A DNA stretch of 64,000 nt. Origin: Pithys albifrons albifrons (Eukaryota; Chordata; Aves; Passeriformes; Thamnophilidae). The stretch is from assembly GCF_047495875.1 (NCBI RefSeq), contig NC_092486.1, positions 1,102,501 through 1,166,500 on the forward strand, in the 5' to 3' direction. The translations under genes and the position numbers were made by a program. Within the stretch, counting starts at the first letter, position 1, and each line of letters begins with the position of its first letter. The notes beneath the pieces were generated by a model. That model made no database searches. It worked only from the letters and a program-made list of their open reading frames with translations, and was not told where the DNA came from. Shown here piece by piece: positions 11,346-21,734 of the stretch.

Positions 11346-12287
11346 ACTGAGCTCCTGCCCCTCCCCCCAGCAGTGCCCCCCCAGCAGTGCCCCCCCAGCA
11401 GTGCCCCCCAGCAGTGCCCCCCCAGCAGTGCCCCCCCAGCAGTGCCCCCCCAGCAGTGCCCCCAGCAGCCCCACTTACAGGGGTAGGGCACCTTGAACCA
11501 GGGCGCCACCAGCAGTGCCCCCCCAGCAGTGCCCCCAGCAGTGCCCCCCCGGCAGTGCCCCCCCAGCAGTGCCCCCCCAGCAGTGCCCCCAGCAGCCCCA
11601 CTTACAGGGGTAGGGCACCTTGAACCAGGGTGCCACCAGCAGTGCCCCCCCCAGCAGTGCCACCAGCAGTGCCCCCCCAGCAGTGCCCCCAGCAGTGCCC
11701 CCCCGGCAGTGCCCCCCCGGCAGTGCCCCCAGCAGTGCCCCCAGCAGCCCCACTTACAGGGGTAGGGCACCTTGAACCAGGGTGCCACCAGCAGTGCCCC
11801 CAGCAGTGCCCCCCCAGCAGTGCCCCCCCAGCAGTGCCCTCAGCAGTGCCCCCAGCAGTGCCCCCCCAGCAGTGCCCCCAGCAGTGCCCCCCCGGCAGTG
11901 CCCCCCCGGCAGTGCCCCCCCGGCAGTGCCCCCAGCAGTGCCCCCCCAGCAGTGCCCCCAGCAGCCCCACTTACAGGGGTAGGGCACCTTGAACCAGGGT
12001 GCCACCAGCAGTGCCCCCAGCAGTGCCCTCAGCAGTGCCCCCCCAGCAGTGCCCCACTTACAGGGGTAGGGCACCTTGAACCAGGGTGCCCCCAGCAGTG
12101 GCCCCCCAGCGGTGCCCCCAGCAGTGCCCCCCCAGCAGTGCCCCCCCAGCAGTGCCACCAGCAGTGCCCCCAGCAGTGCCCCCAGCAGTGCCCCCCCAGC
12201 AGTGCCCCCCCAGCAGTGCCCTCAGCAGTGCCCCCCCAGCAGTGCCCCCCCAGCCCCCCCAGCAGTGCCCCCAGCAGCCCCACTTAC
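11346..12287. repeat. Minisatellite carrying five extra copies of the exon 9 3' end and donor
   Basis: Units of about 14 bp (CCCCCCCAGCAGTG on the plus strand) are interspersed with five ~50-bp blocks that duplicate the last 37 bases of exon 9 and its donor. The exon-like ends lie at 11479, 11606, 11758, 11975 and 12062, each followed on the minus strand by GTAAGTGGGG. The copies are almost perfect (one T-to-C change in copy 1 and one change near the far end of the fifth). On the transcribed strand the array is very G-rich. Confidence 0.95.
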
Positions 12288-12444
12288 AGGGGTAGGGCAC
12301 CTTGAACCAGGGTGCCACCAGCAGCACTCCCCGCCGCGCGTCCGTGCGCGCGTAGAACCCGTACTTGGAGCTGTCCGGGGGGAACACGTCCGTCACCGTG
12401 AAGATGAAGCACAGCAGCCACGACACCAGGATGGCCAGGATGAT
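12288..12444 (-). CDS. SLC23A2: SLC23A2 coding exon 9
   Basis: Encodes [20 protein letters not shown] through [12 protein letters not shown] to [12 protein letters not shown] plus one base (residues 315-366). Acceptor GTGCCCCCAG, donor CCCCT|GTAAGT at 12287. The last 37 bases (12288-12324, residues [12 protein letters not shown]) with the donor occur five more times in the intron that follows. Reading past the donor stays open in the exon's frame ([11 protein letters not shown]...). Confidence 0.96.
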
Positions 12445-12559
12445 CTGGGGCACAGGGACAGGGAGGGCTCAGGACCCACAGCTCACCCACAACAGGCTCC
12501 CCAGTGGGGCTGGGCACACTCGGATGTGAATGAGGGTTTAAGTGTGAACAAGCAGGAAA

Positions 12560-13325
12560 AGATCCTTTGAGGGATAACAGATCCTTTCTACCAGATCCTC
12601 TGGGGGATAACAGATCCTTTGTGCCAGATCCTTTGGTAAATAACAGATCCTTTGTACCAGATCCTTTGGGGGTAACAGATCCTTTGGGGAGTAACAGATC
12701 CTTTGTACCAAATCCTTTGGTAAAAGATCCTTTGAACCAGATCCTTTGGGGGCTAACAGATCCTTTCTAACAGATCCTCTGGGGGATAACAGATCCTTTG
12801 GGGAGTAACAGATCCTTTGTACCAAATCCTTTGGTAAAAGATCCTTTGAACCAGATCCTTTGGGGGATAACAGATCCTTTTTACCAGATCCCCTGGGTGG
12901 TAACAGATCCTTTGTACCAGATCCTCTGGGGGGTAACAGATCCTTTGGGGGTAACAGATCCTTTGTACCAGATCCTCTGGGGGATAACAGATCCTTTGGG
13001 GAGTAACAGATCCTTTGTACCAAATCCTTTGGTAAATAATAGATCCTTTGAACCAGATCCTTTGGGGGATAACAGATCCTCTAAGGAATAATAGATGCTT
13101 TGAGGGATAACAGATCCTTTGTACCAGATCCTTTGGTAAATAACAGATCCTTTGTACCAGATCCTTTGGGGGTAACAGATCCTTTGGGGAGTAACAGATC
13201 CTTTGTACCAAATCCTTTGGTAAATAACAGATCTTTTCTACCAGATCCTTTGGGGGATAACAGATCCTTTGTACCAAATCCTTTGGGGGATAACAGATCC
13301 TTTGTGCCAGATCCTTTGGGGGTCC
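12560..13325. repeat. Minisatellite, CAGATCCTTTG-type units
   Basis: Roughly 16-18 bp subunits alternating GGGGGATAACAGATCCTTTG and TACCAGATCCTTTGG, many copies. It lies in intron 8, beginning about 115 bases upstream of the exon 9 acceptor. Confidence 0.95.
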
Positions 13326-13534
13326 CTCTCTGCCTCCCCCCAAGGAAGGGGGTGTTGGAAAAGCTCTGGAATCAGAGCAAGTCTCTTCTCTCCTTAACAA
13401 ATGGGAAAGGCTCCAAGTGGGCACTTGAACAAACTGGGGAATTAGTCTCAGTTTCAGCAGAGGAATAAAAAGCAGCTTTTCATGGGGGAACTGAGAAGTG
13501 CTTTGATACAATGAGATGATATCTCAGCACCCCT

Positions 13535-13935
13535 TTGGGGAGGGCTCAGGTTGGGCTTTCCCTGATCCATCCACATCCCATCCCTCCCCTCCATAATCTC
13601 CCCTTTGGAGGGCTCAGGTTGGGCTTTCCCTGATCCATCCACATCCCATCCCTCCCCTCCATAATCTCCCTTGTGGAGGGCTCAGGTTGGGCTTTCCCTG
13701 ATCCATCCACATCCCATCCCTCCCCTCCATAATCTCCCTTGTGGAGGGCTCAGGTTGGGCTTTCCCTGATCCATCCACATCCCATCCCTCCCCTCCATAA
13801 TCTCCCTTGTGGAGGGCTCAGGTTGGGCTTTCCCTGATCCATCCACATCCCATCCCTCCCCTCCATAATCTCCCTTGTGGAGGGCTCAGGTTGGGCTTTC
13901 CCTGATCCACCCACACCCCTCCCCCCCTCCATAAT
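13535..13935. repeat. Six copies of a ~67-bp unit
   Basis: The unit starts GGAGGGCTCAGGTTGGGCTT and ends CCTCCATAATCTCCCTTGT. Copies are nearly identical, the last slightly diverged. Intron 8. Confidence 0.95.
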
Positions 13936-14150
13936 CTCCATCTCTCCAACAACCCTTCCTGACACCAGAATGGGACTGGCAGGCCCCCAGTATGAGAGTA
14001 TTTCCTGTGGCCAAAGAGCCCTTTAGTTTCCAATAAAGCCTTTATCTCACCTTTTTATCTATTGCATTATTAAGAAAAATTAAACCCAAGCAAAACCAAC
14101 CCCTGAAACACAAATGAGGGTTGGGGTTTTCTGCCAACTCAACAACTTAC

Positions 14151-14271
14151 AGGGAACATCTTGAAGAGCTGCAGCCTGTATGCTGTCCATCCCTTCTTGG
14201 ATTTGTAAATGGGTAAGGGGAATTTGACATTCCTGGCATACTGGGAGAACAGCAGCACCAGGAAAATAGTC
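14151..14271 (-). CDS. SLC23A2: SLC23A2 coding exon 8
   Basis: Encodes [20 protein letters not shown] then [20 protein letters not shown] (residues 275-314): a transmembrane segment and the following cytoplasmic loop with basic residues. Acceptor TTTCCTCAG, donor CCCT|GTAAGT. Phase 2 in (CT+G = Leu), 0 out. Confidence 0.96.
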
Positions 14272-16350
14272 CTGAGGAAAAAGGAGGAGGAGGGTGGGAC
14301 AAAAAAGAAATTTCATTAGCACCAATATATTATAAATCCCTCCCAGCACAAACCTGGCCAGGCTCTTCAGACACAAATGTACATATTCAATTCAGCACAA
14401 ATTATTATTCCACAAAGGCCAAACCCAGAACAATTTGGACTCTCAAGTGCTGCAAAACCAGCAGCAAACAGGTAAATGAAGCAGGAAAATGACTTGGGCT
14501 CAAGGGAGGTTTCCAGCTCTTGGGAAGGAGCTGCTCCTGCTTCTTGTCCTCCCAAACTCCACCTGTGGTCCAGGTTTGCTCTGACTGTGAGGCCCAAAAC
14601 TTGCTGAAACAAGGCAAACTGGAGGCCTGGATGCAACAATTATCACAGCTCAGAATTTCCATAAGACTCCAAAGCACTTGAAACATTTCTGTGAATGAAA
14701 TTCTTTCTTCTATTCTTGACAATCCCACTTTTTTTTTGGTATTTGCCTTTTACTAAACAGCTGCAAATCAAACAGAGCAGAGCCCAAACCCCCCAGGTTT
14801 GCTGCAAGTGCAGTTCAGCAGTTTCAGATGCCTCAATTATTGTGCCTTTCCCCCCTCACTGGAACTGCCAAGCTCCTCTGCACATTCCAAATGCCCCCTG
14901 ACAGCTGAAATGAGCCCCCAGTGCAACGCAAAGGAAGTTCTGAAGGAGCCAAGCCCAGTTGTGCTCCAAGGGCCTCACAAAGCCTGAGCTGTCTGAAGAG
15001 GCAAAGCTGCCCTGAAATCTGAGATTATGTTTTTATCAGCTGACTTTTGGAAAAAAGGGGATTTTCAGCCTCTCTGCCTCCTCTGCCCCAGCTCAGTTCC
15101 AGGGCCCAACAGAGCAGCTTTATTCTCCCTCAGGAGCACAAGGAGGGGCATTTCCAGCCCCCACTGCTGAGGGAAAGGCACCTTTTCCCTGCAGGAAACA
15201 TTCTGGAATCTCTCCCAAAGCCCCCCATGGAGGGAAGGGCTCCCCTCCCCAGGGACAGGTAGCTTTGCATTTTGATTTATTCAGCACAGTGTTGTAAAAA
15301 ATACAATAATATTACATTATTGCAATTAATATTGCATTGGCTCCATGGCAGAGGGGCTTGGGAATAAAATATCCCCAAATCCTTAAATCCCAAAGGAACA
15401 CTTTTATTCAGCAGATGGAAAAACCCAATCCACAAATCATTCCCCTTTTTCCAGATCACCCTGAGATGTGTTTGATGGGGCAAATTATTCCAGCTGGGCC
15501 CCTGCAGAGGGTCCAGCTCTGCCACAGGTGGTGCTGAAGGAAGGACTTTTATTTCCAGACAATCCCAAGAGCCACATCTTGTGGAGCTCCAAGTCACTTC
15601 CCAGAGGCCTCCATGGCCAGGGAGGGATTCCCAGCAAGCCCCATTTGGGCCTGGCAGAAGCCAGGAATACTTATTGACTGGGGAACATTTAAATCCTGCT
15701 CCTAAATTGATCTGGGTTTTTTCCATCTGCAAAATGTCAAGTGTAATTCCACGTTCCCATGTCCAACTCAAAGACCTGCTCCACTCATTCCATGTCAGTC
15801 CCAACTTGCAGGGAATTTGTTTTACAGGCAAATAAAACCATCCTTTGGATCAGCTGCTTAACATAATAGAATTACAAAAATATTCATGATGCTCCCATCC
15901 AAGATAAAAGAGAATTAAAGAGCCCTTTTAAACATAAGCTGCACTTACAGAATACTTTGCATGTTCAAAGAGCTGTGCAAACAGATTAGTCAGATCAGAA
16001 TCTGATCTCACCAAGGCATTTCTTCCTCCCAGAGCACAGTTGGGTGCTCAGCACTGACTCCAGCAACTGCCCCAGCCAGTTCCCTTCTCCCCACCATGTG
16101 CTTCCCAGCCCTGCTTGGCTGCTCATCCACAGCAGCTCATGGGAACCTTTTGTCTCCATCTCATTTTTCTCCCTTATTCCTTTTCATGCCACTGATCTCA
16201 GTTCTCTGATTTCCCTGGCACACACCCCAGGCCCTGAAATTCCCTCCAAAAGCCTTTTGTCCACAGAAATCTCCACACTTAGGGCTCATCCACTGGTGGT
16301 ATTTATGCAATACTCGTGCCCTCTGTCACCACACACCTTTCCCTTGGGCA
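14272..16350. other. Intron 7 sequence, no gene seen
   Basis: Largely single-copy intron between exons 7 and 8. No coding segment with splice sites, RNA gene or clear transposon was recognised. Confidence 0.6.
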
Positions 16351-16354
16351 CAGG

Positions 16355-17310
16355 TGAGCAAAGGGACCAGGGAGAGTGACAGAGGGACCAGTGAGAGGGG
16401 AAACAGTGACAGGGGAAACAGTGACAGGGGAAACAGTGAGAAGGGAAACAGTGACAGAGGGACCAGTGACAGAGGGACCAGTGAGAGGGGAAACAGTGAC
16501 AGGGGGACCAGTGAGAGTGACAGAGGGACCAGTGACAGAGGGACCAGTGACAGGGGAAACAGTGACAGGGAAACAGTGAGAAGGGAAACAGTGACAGAGG
16601 GACCAGTGACAGAGGGACCAGTGAGAGTGACAGAGGGACCAGTGACAGAGGGACCAGTGACAGGGGGAGCAGTGAGAAGGGGGAACAGTGACAGGGGGAA
16701 CAGGGAAACAGTGACAGGGGGAACAGTGACAGGGAAGCAGTGACAGGGGGACCAGTGAGAGGGGAAACAGTGACAGGGGGACCAGTGAGAGGGGAAACAG
16801 TGACAGGGAAACAGTGACAGGGGGACCAGAGAGAGGGGAAACAGTGACAGGGAAACAGTGACAGGGGGACCAGAGAGAGGGGAAACAGTGACAGGGAAAC
16901 AGTGACAGGGGGACCAGAGAGAGGGGAAATAGTGACAGGGAAACAGTGACAGGGGGACCAGTGAGAGGGGAAACAGTGACAGGGGGACCAGTGACAGGGG
17001 GAACAGTGACAGGGGGAACAGTGACAGGGGAACAGTCACAGAGGGACCAGTGACAGGGAAACAGTGACAGGGAAACAGTGACAGGGGGACCGGTGACAGG
17101 GGGAACAGTGAGAAGGGGGAACAGTGACAGGGAAACAGTGACAGGGGGAACAGTCACAGAGGACCAGTGACAGGGGGAACAGTGACAGGGAAACAGTGAG
17201 AGGGGAAACAGTGACAGGGAAACAGTGACAGGGAAACAGTGACAGGGAAACAGTGACAGGGAAACAGTAACAGAGGCACCAGTGACAGGGGGACCAGTGA
17301 CAGCGGGACA
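16355..17310. repeat. 15-bp-subunit minisatellite (GTGACAGGGGGACCA)
   Basis: About 60 subunits of GTGACAGGGGGACCA, GTGACAGGGGAAACA and GTGAGAGGGGAAACA. The transcribed strand is strongly pyrimidine-rich (TTTCCCCTGTCAC type). Intron 7. Confidence 0.95.
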
Positions 17311-17479
17311 AGTCCTCTCCATGGGATTTACCTGCTGACACCAAACCCCAAACCCACACTGCTCACTCCTCTCTCTGGGTGTTGCTTTCCCACAGCACTG
17401 ACCCTGCCCAGCCTGTGGCTCCCAGAACAATTCCTGCTTTATGGAATTCCAATCTCCCCATCTCAGTCACTGTCCTGTC

Positions 17480-17920
17480 CTGCCTTTTCATGGAACCACA
17501 GAACCCTGGAATGCTTTGGGTGTTGAGGGACCACAAAGCCCACCCAGTGCCACCCCTGCCCTGGGCAGGGACACCTCCCACTGTCCCAGGTTGCTCCAGC
17601 CTGGCCTGGGACACTCCCAGGGATGGGGCAGCCACAGCTTCTCTGGGCACCCTGTGCCAGGGCCTGCCCACCCTCACAAGACAGAATTCCTTACCAGCAT
17701 CCCATCTAACCCTGCCCTCTCGCAGTTTGAAACTGGGGAAATCATGGAATCATGGACTGGTTTGGGTTGGAAAGGATCTTAAAACCAATCCAGTGCCACC
17801 CCCTGTCATGGGCAGGGACACCTCCCACCAGCCCAGGTTGCTTCAAGACCTGTCCAACCTGGCCTGGGACACTTCCAGGGATGGAGCAGCCACAGCATCT
17901 CCAGGAAACTGAGCTGCTGC
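17480..17920 (-). mobile_element. Two CR1 fragments in minus orientation
   Basis: CR1 3'-end phrases begin at about 17490 and again at about 17745 (CATGGACTGGTTTGGGTTGG). The second is followed by CR1-like phrases GGGCAGGGACACCTCCCACC and ACTTCCAGGGATGGAGCAGC. Confidence 0.8.
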
Positions 17921-17989
17921 CATCCCCATTCCCAGAGTGCCAGCTGAGCTCACCCAGGACCCACTCCCACCCCTATTCCTGCACAGGGT

Positions 17990-18425
17990 GTTTGTCCAAG
18001 CTGGGAACACTCCAGTGCCACCTTTGGTGTTCCTTCAAGCTGGGAACAGTGGAATGGCACCTTTGGTGTTCCTTCAAGCTGGGAACTGCAGTGCCACCTT
18101 TGGGGAACACTCCAGTGCCACCCTTGGTGTCTGCCCATGCTGGGAGCACTCCAATGCCACCTTTGGTTTCTGCCCATGCTGGGAACCCTGCAGTGCCACC
18201 TTTGGTGTTCCTTCAAGCTGGGAACACTGGAATGGCACCTCTGGGGAACACTCCAGTGTCGCTTTTGGTGTTCCTCCAAGCTGGGAACACTCCAATGCCA
18301 CCTCTGGAGAACACTCCAGTGCCACCTCTGGAGAACACTGAAATGGCACCTCTGGGGAACACTGAAATGGCATCTCTGGGGAACACTGAAAAGGCATCTC
18401 TGGGGAACACTCCAGTACCACTCTG
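17990..18425. repeat. Diverged ~38-bp minisatellite
   Basis: Repeated phrases GCTGGGAACACTCCAGTGCC and ACCTTTGGTGTTCCTTCAAG, then shorter ACCTCTGGGGAACACTGAA units. Directly precedes the exon 7-derived array. Confidence 0.9.
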
Positions 18426-18499
18426 GCAGCTGAGCCCACCCCAGCTCTCCCCTGGCACTCCACGTGACAGCTCCCCCCGTGGCCCTGGCCCAGGCAGGC

Positions 18500-20429
18500 C
18501 CCCAGCAGTACTCACAGCATGGCAATGCCCCAGTGCTTGCCAGCCCTCTCCCCTGTGCCCCCAGCAGTACTCACAGCATGGCAATGCCCCTGTGTCCCCC
18601 TGTGCCCCCAGCAGTACTCACAGCATGGCAATGCCCCAGTGCTTGCCAGCCCTCTCCCCTGTGTCCTCCTATGCCCCCAGCAGTACTCACAGCATGGCAA
18701 TGCCCCTGTGTCTCCCTGTGCCCCCAGCAGTACTCACAGCATGGCAATGCCCCAGTGCTTGCCAGCCCTCTCCCTGTGCCCCCTCCCAGCAGTACTCACA
18801 GCATGGCAATGCCCCAGTGCTTGCCAGCCCTCTCCCTGTGCCCCCTCCCAGCAGTACTCACAGCATGGCAATGCCCCAGTGCTTGCCAGCCCTCTCCCTG
18901 TGCCCCCAGCAGTACCCCCCAGCAGTACTCACAGCATGGCAATGCCCCAGTGCTTGCCAGCCCTCTCCCCTGTGCCCCCTCCCAGCAGTACTCACAGCAT
19001 GGCAATGCCCCTGTGTCCCCCTGTGCCCCCTCCCAGCAGTACTCACAGCATGGCAATGCCCCAGTGCTTGCCAGCCCTCTCCCCTGTGCCCTCAGCAGTA
19101 CTCACAGCATGGCAATGCCCCAGTGCTTGCCAGCCCTCTCCCCTGTGCCCCCTCCCAGCAGTACTCACAGCATGGCAATGCCCCAGTGCTTGCCAGCCCT
19201 CTCCCCTGTGTCCTCCTGTGCCCCCAGCAGTACTCACAGCATGGCAATGCCCCAGTGCTTGCCAGCCCTCTCCCCTGTGCCCCCTCCCAGCAGTACTCAC
19301 AGCATGGCAATGCCCCAGTGCTTGCCAGCCCTCTCCCTGTGCCCCCAGCAGTACTCACAGCATGGCAATGCCCCAGTGCTTGCCAGCCCTCTCCCCTGTG
19401 CCCCCTCCCAGCAGTACTCACAGCATGGCAATGCCCCAGTGCTTGCCAGCCCTCTCCCCTGTGTCCTCCTGTGCCCCCAGCAGTACTCACAGCATGGCAA
19501 TGCCCCAGTGCTTGCCACCCCTCTCCCTGTGCCCCCAGCAGTACCCCCCAGCAGTACTCACAGCATGGCAATCAATGCCCCAGTGCTTGCCAGCCCTCTC
19601 CCCTGTGCCCCCTCCCAGCAGTACTCACAGCATGGCAATCAATGCCCCAGTGCTTGCCAGCCCTCTCCCTGTGCCCCCTCCCAGCAGTACTCACAGCATG
19701 GCAATGCCCCAGTGCTTGCCAGCCCTCTCCCCTGTGCCCCCAGCAGTACTCACAGCATGGCAATGCCCCAGTGCTTGCCACCCCTCTCCCTGTGCCCCCA
19801 GCAGTACCCCCCAGCAGTACTCACAGCATGGCAATCAATGCCCCAGTGCTTGCCAGCCCTCTCCCCTGTGCCCCCTCCCAGCAGTACTCACAGCATGGCA
19901 ATGCCCCAGTGCTTGCCAGCCCTCTCCCTGTGCCCCCTCCCAGCAGTACTCACAGCATGGCAATGCCCCAGTGCTTGCCAGCCCTCTCCCCTGTGCCCCC
20001 TCCCAGCAGTACTCACAGCATGGCAATGCCCCAGTGCTTGCCAGCCCTCTCCCCTGTGCCCCCTCCCAGCAGTACTCACAGCATGGCAATGCCCCAGTGC
20101 TTGCCAGCCCTCTCCCTGTGCCCCCAGCAGTACCCCCCAGCAGTACTCACAGCATGGCAATGCCCCAGTGCTTGCCAGCCCTCTCCCCTGTGCCCCCAGC
20201 AGTACTCACAGCATGGCAATGCCCCAGTGCTTGCCAGCCCTCTCCCCTGTGCCCCCAGCAGTACTCACAGCATGGCAATGCCCCTGTGTCCCCCTGTGCC
20301 CCCAGCAGTACTCACAGCATGGCAATGCCCCAGTGCTTGCCAGCCCTCTCCCCTGTGCCCCCTCCCAGCAGTACTCACAGCATGGCAATGCCCCTGTGTC
20401 CCCCTGTGCCCCCTCCCAGCAGTACTCAC
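18500..20429. repeat. Array of about 31 copies of the exon 7 3' end plus donor
   Basis: Units of about 50-70 bp. On the minus strand the core is GAGAGGGCTGGCAAGCACTG then GGGCATTGCCATGCT|GTGAGTACTGCTGGG, that is the exon 7 codons for [10 protein letters not shown](L) followed by an intact GT donor. Some units are shortened and keep only GGGCATTGCCATGCT|GTGAGT. The unit nearest the gene is the real exon 7 end at 20430. Sense reading meets TGA after each donor. Confidence 0.96.
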
Positions 20430-20611
20430 AGCATGGCAATGCCCCAGTGCTTGCCAGCCCTCTCTCCAGCTGCCTGGAAGCCCGAGAGGCCGATGAGGGC
20501 CACGGTGGGGGTGATGGTCAGGGGCCCGATGTAGCGCAGCAGAGCCCCGGGCAGCCCCAGCAGGCCGATGGCCACCTCGATGAGCGACGACATGATGATG
20601 GCACCTTGGAT
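20430..20611 (-). CDS. SLC23A2: SLC23A2 coding exon 7
   Basis: Encodes 60 codons plus [22 protein letters not shown] ... [20 protein letters not shown] then [11 protein letters not shown], residues 214-274, covering two transmembrane segments including the highly conserved [17 protein letters not shown] stretch. Acceptor GTGTGTTCAG. Donor ATGCT|GTGAGT at 20429. The last 35 bases of the exon and this donor are the seed of the tandem array at 18500-20429. Reading through the donor gives an immediate in-frame stop (CTG TGA). Confidence 0.96.
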
Positions 20612-21663
20612 CTGAACACACAACAAGGGCAGAGAGCCACCTCAGTCCCCTCTGGCAGGCAAAGCCAAAGCTTTTTCTGCTCTGGATTACAAACTGCACT
20701 TAAAAAGAATTCAGTGACACAGAAGAACTCAGCAAATTTTTTTGCCATAAAACAGCTCATTATGTTTAAGTGACTTATTGCTTAAGCATAACACTTATGG
20801 TTGGGGTTTTTTTTTTTCTTTTTTTTCTCCACAAAACCATTACAAAACAGACCAGTGGGCCAGTCTGGAAGCTGTGTGGAAAGCACATCACACTGTCAGA
20901 CAGTGGGGTCCAGGCTAACCTTTAAGCTCTCAGATCGAACGGCAAGGGTTGGTGCGCCACGAGGTGATGCTCCTAAAGCTCCTAGGGGCAGAGTGTGTCT
21001 GCTTTGGTCACAAGTGCTCCTTAGAAGCTGGATTAGAGCAGCGTTGTGGTCTCAGGAGACTGTCAGCCCTCTTGGCTGCAGGGCTCTTGGCAGGATGTAG
21101 CTATGGTTTGAACATGGGGAAGAGAGAGGGGTGGTTTTTAATTAAGAAAAAGTCGGCAGCCCAAAGCAACGGGATGGGAGGGGAATTCCATGAGACACGC
21201 CCTGGTTTGGACCTGGCTATGTGGCACTGCCTCCTGGGCCCTGCGGGCACGGCGCCGGGCACGCCGCGGGGCTGCGGCTGCACTGGGCTGGGTGAGCTCT
21301 GCGAGAACCAACAGCCTGGCAGAGTCTCCAGCTCAGAGACACCTGGGGAGGACCCTCCAGGGGCCAGCAGGGAGGGCTGGCAGCAGCTCAGCTGCTGCCT
21401 GGGAGCACAGAGCAAAGGCACAACACTTTTCCTCTCACTGAGTTTCACTGCTCGTATCGACTGACTCCTGGCATTGGCTGTCCAGCAATGAACAGGTTGG
21501 AAAGATGGAAGACTTCCATGAGATGAGGAAAGGGATATATTCAAATGGAAATCGCAGTGAGAGAAGAAATTACCAACTCAAAGACAAGAACACAGAGATG
21601 TGTGGGTGAGGAACTGAAGAGGAGTGCACAGAGGGCGGGCAGCAGCAGTGCCACCTCACCTAC
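20612..21663. other. Intron 6, no gene seen
   Basis: Contains a T-rich tract at about 20806-20828 on the plus strand and otherwise unremarkable sequence. No feature is supported. Confidence 0.55.
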
Positions 21664-21734
21664 CTCTCGGATCCGCGGGTACCAGATGTGCTCCGTGTGC
21701 AGCAGCTCTGCTGTCCCGTTTGGCACGGCCACGT
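21664..21734 (-). CDS. SLC23A2: SLC23A2 coding exon 6
   Basis: Encodes D (split codon) VAVPNGTAELLHTEHIWYPR then IRE, residues 190-213. NGT is a second glycosylation sequon in the large extracellular loop, as in mammalian SVCT2. Donor CGAGAG|GTAGGT is good. The acceptor is TGTCCCTGTGAG, weaker because it ends GAG instead of CAG. Phase fits exon 5. Confidence 0.94.

Noticed and set aside
18500..20429. Interpreting each array unit as a real microexon
   Set aside because: Units have good donors, but the sequence before each exon-like part (GGGGGCACAG) lacks a pyrimidine tract, so full microexon recognition is unlikely. Decoy donor use remains possible.
17752..20496. Plus-strand reading frame of 914 codons rich in [12 protein letters not shown]
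   Set aside because: It is antisense to the exon 7 array, and equally open in the other plus frames. Periodic composition and no start or splice context.
724..20611. Assembly artefact as the source of the splice-site arrays
   Set aside because: Cannot be excluded without reads. However, units vary by substitutions and length in a structured way, and four different exons show it, which is unlike a simple misassembly.
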